From Pseudomonas wadenswilerensis (GTDB taxonomy: Bacteria; Pseudomonadota; Gammaproteobacteria; Pseudomonadales; Pseudomonadaceae), in NCBI RefSeq assembly GCF_900497695.1, contig NZ_UIDD01000001.1, forward strand, positions 248,001 to 312,000: 64,000 bases of DNA. Direction: 5' to 3'. Of the stretch, positions 63,356 to 64,000 are shown piece after piece. Within the stretch, counting starts at the first letter, position 1; every line of letters begins with the position of its first letter. Position numbers and translations under genes: made by a program. The notes under the pieces were generated by a model. That model saw only the letters and a list, made by a program, of their open reading frames with translations. It was not told where the DNA came from and searched no databases.

Positions 63356-63943
63356 TTAGCGCTCCGTGGTCTTGCGGATTTCTTTTTCGTCCATCCACTC
63401 GGCCAGGCCGCTTTCAACGTCGATCAACTGCAGGCTGAACTTGTAGAACACGTCCTTGTAGTCGCTGCTGCGCTTGACGATCGAGCTGATCGAGCCTTCC
63501 AGGCGGTACTTGGCGGCGATCATGTTGCCGGTCTTGGCCACAGTGCCCTTCTTGTACAGGCCGCTCTGGTTCTGCAGCTTGAGCTGGTCGACCTGGCTCT
63601 GCATCTGGGTGTTGTCGCTGGCGAAGCGGGCGGTGCCGGACTTCATCAACTGGGTCTTGATCGAGGTGGTGATCTCGCGGGTATCGATGTACTCGCTGGT
63701 CTTGTTCTTCACGTCATAGACCTGCACCACCGGGCGACCCTGGAGGATGCCGGACTGGGCCAGGGAGCGGGTCATGGATTCGGCGATCATCTGCAGGTCG
63801 GTCGAACCGAACTCGTTGGTGACCAGTTCCACGGCCTTGCTGTCGCCGTAGCCGATGTTCTTGCCGCCCAGGACCGGCGACGGGGTGCTGCAGCCGCTGA
63901 CCAGAGCAATGGCGAGGGCGGCGAGGGAAATGCGTGCAATCAT
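63356..63943 (-). CDS. LpoB-like outer membrane lipoprotein
   Basis: The 195-residue protein has a signal peptide with lipobox VSGC (Cys18) and an LpoB/CsgG-like domain: SGILQGRPVVQVYDVKNKTS, YIDTREITTSIKTQL, AAKYRLEGSISSIVK. E. coli LpoB activates the peptidoglycan synthase PBP1b from the outer membrane. The proline-rich linker of E. coli LpoB is short here. ATG at 63943 follows AGGAGC. It lies in a cluster with the CsgG-like gene and a partial gene at the window end. Confidence 0.82.
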   Translation of the reverse strand: MIARISLAALAIALVSGCSTPSPVLGGKNIGYGDSKAVELVTNEFGSTDLQMIAESMTRSLAQSGILQGRPVVQVYDVKNKTSEYIDTREITTSIKTQLMKSGTARFASDNTQMQSQVDQLKLQNQSGLYKKGTVAKTGNMIAAKYRLEGSISSIVKRSSDYKDVFYKFSLQLIDVESGLAEWMDEKEIRKTTER

Positions 63944-63967
63944 GAAAAGGTGCTCCTGCAAAAATGA

Positions 63968-64000
63968 TTACTGAGACTGAACTTCAAGGCGGAAATCGGT
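63968..64000 (-). CDS. 3' end of an envelope gene, possibly YcfL-like
   Basis: Only the last ten codons (TDFRLEVQSQ and a TAA stop) are in the window, 24 bases before the LpoB-like gene. In enterobacteria the gene before lpoB is ycfL (DUF1425), whose end is similar in character. The fragment is too short for a firm call. Confidence 0.4.
   Translation of the reverse strand, partial: TDFRLEVQSQ

Overview
The window is a contiguous piece of a Pseudomonas chromosome, most likely of the P. putida group. The gene content and order are close to the P. aeruginosa block that runs from rpmB/rpmG through dadRAX, rep, glnK-amtB, xerC-dapF-lysA, cyaA, argH and algR-hemCD to algQ/algP. The lysine catabolic genes amaA, amaB and hglS, and the absence of algZ beside algR, fit the P. 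putida group better. DNA is GC-rich throughout. The intergenic spaces carry REP/REPIN elements with a GGCAAGCCAGCTCCCACA-like or GCGGGCTTGCCCCGCGA-like core. No phage, insertion sequence, CRISPR array, rRNA or tRNA gene was seen.

Layout. 1-3.6 kb: the start of a dipeptide-binding protein gene, the ribosomal pair rpmB-rpmG, two small genes (I78-type inhibitor, cupin) and the polyamine aldehyde dehydrogenase kauB/pauC. 3.6-10 kb: an MFS transporter, a phospholipase D-family lipoprotein, a MocR-type regulator, a DUF1127 protein, a polyamine/amino-acid oxidase and a cysteine-cluster protein. 10-14.1 kb: D-amino-acid catabolism (dadR, divergent from dadA-ridA-dadX) and the polyamine repressor pauR. 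14.1-22.8 kb: cytochrome c5, a CoA-transferase/hydrolase family protein, xpt, rep, a GGDEF-EAL protein with a Fur-like box upstream, and a MATE exporter. 22.9-31.6 kb: a LysR regulator, a chemoreceptor, then the lysine D-pathway genes hglS, a LysR regulator, amaB and amaA. 31.6-38.3 kb: an MscS-type channel with a cyclic-nucleotide-like domain, comM, a GGCT-family gene, ubiK, glnK-amtB behind a sigma54/NtrC promoter, and sutA. 38.4-43 kb: the operon lptM-lysA-dapF-DUF484-xerC-yigB on the minus strand. 43-50.2 kb: cyaY, a DUF1289 gene, rnk, cyaA, small conserved genes, a glutathione transferase and argH. 50.5-58.8 kb: algR, hemC-hemD-hemX-hemY, dsbB, algQ, an FKBP isomerase and the histone-like algP. 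58.8-64 kb: a TIGR02444 gene, an ABC-F ATPase with a small MscS gene, a LysE exporter, and a cluster of LpoB/CsgG-like envelope genes cut by the window end.

Functional themes. Lysine, D-amino acid and polyamine catabolism are grouped here: hglS, amaA, amaB, dadA, dadX, kauB, a PuuB-like oxidase and pauR. Nitrogen control (glnK-amtB), heme synthesis, lysine/DAP synthesis and global regulators (AlgR, AlgQ, AlgP, SutA, Rnk, adenylate cyclase) make up the rest. The region is mostly conserved core genome. The most interesting signals are regulatory: PuuR-like boxes at kauB, a Fur-like box at a c-di-GMP gene, paired perfect DnaA boxes, MocR-type repeats, a structured stretch upstream of sutA, and a chemoreceptor lying next to the lysine genes.
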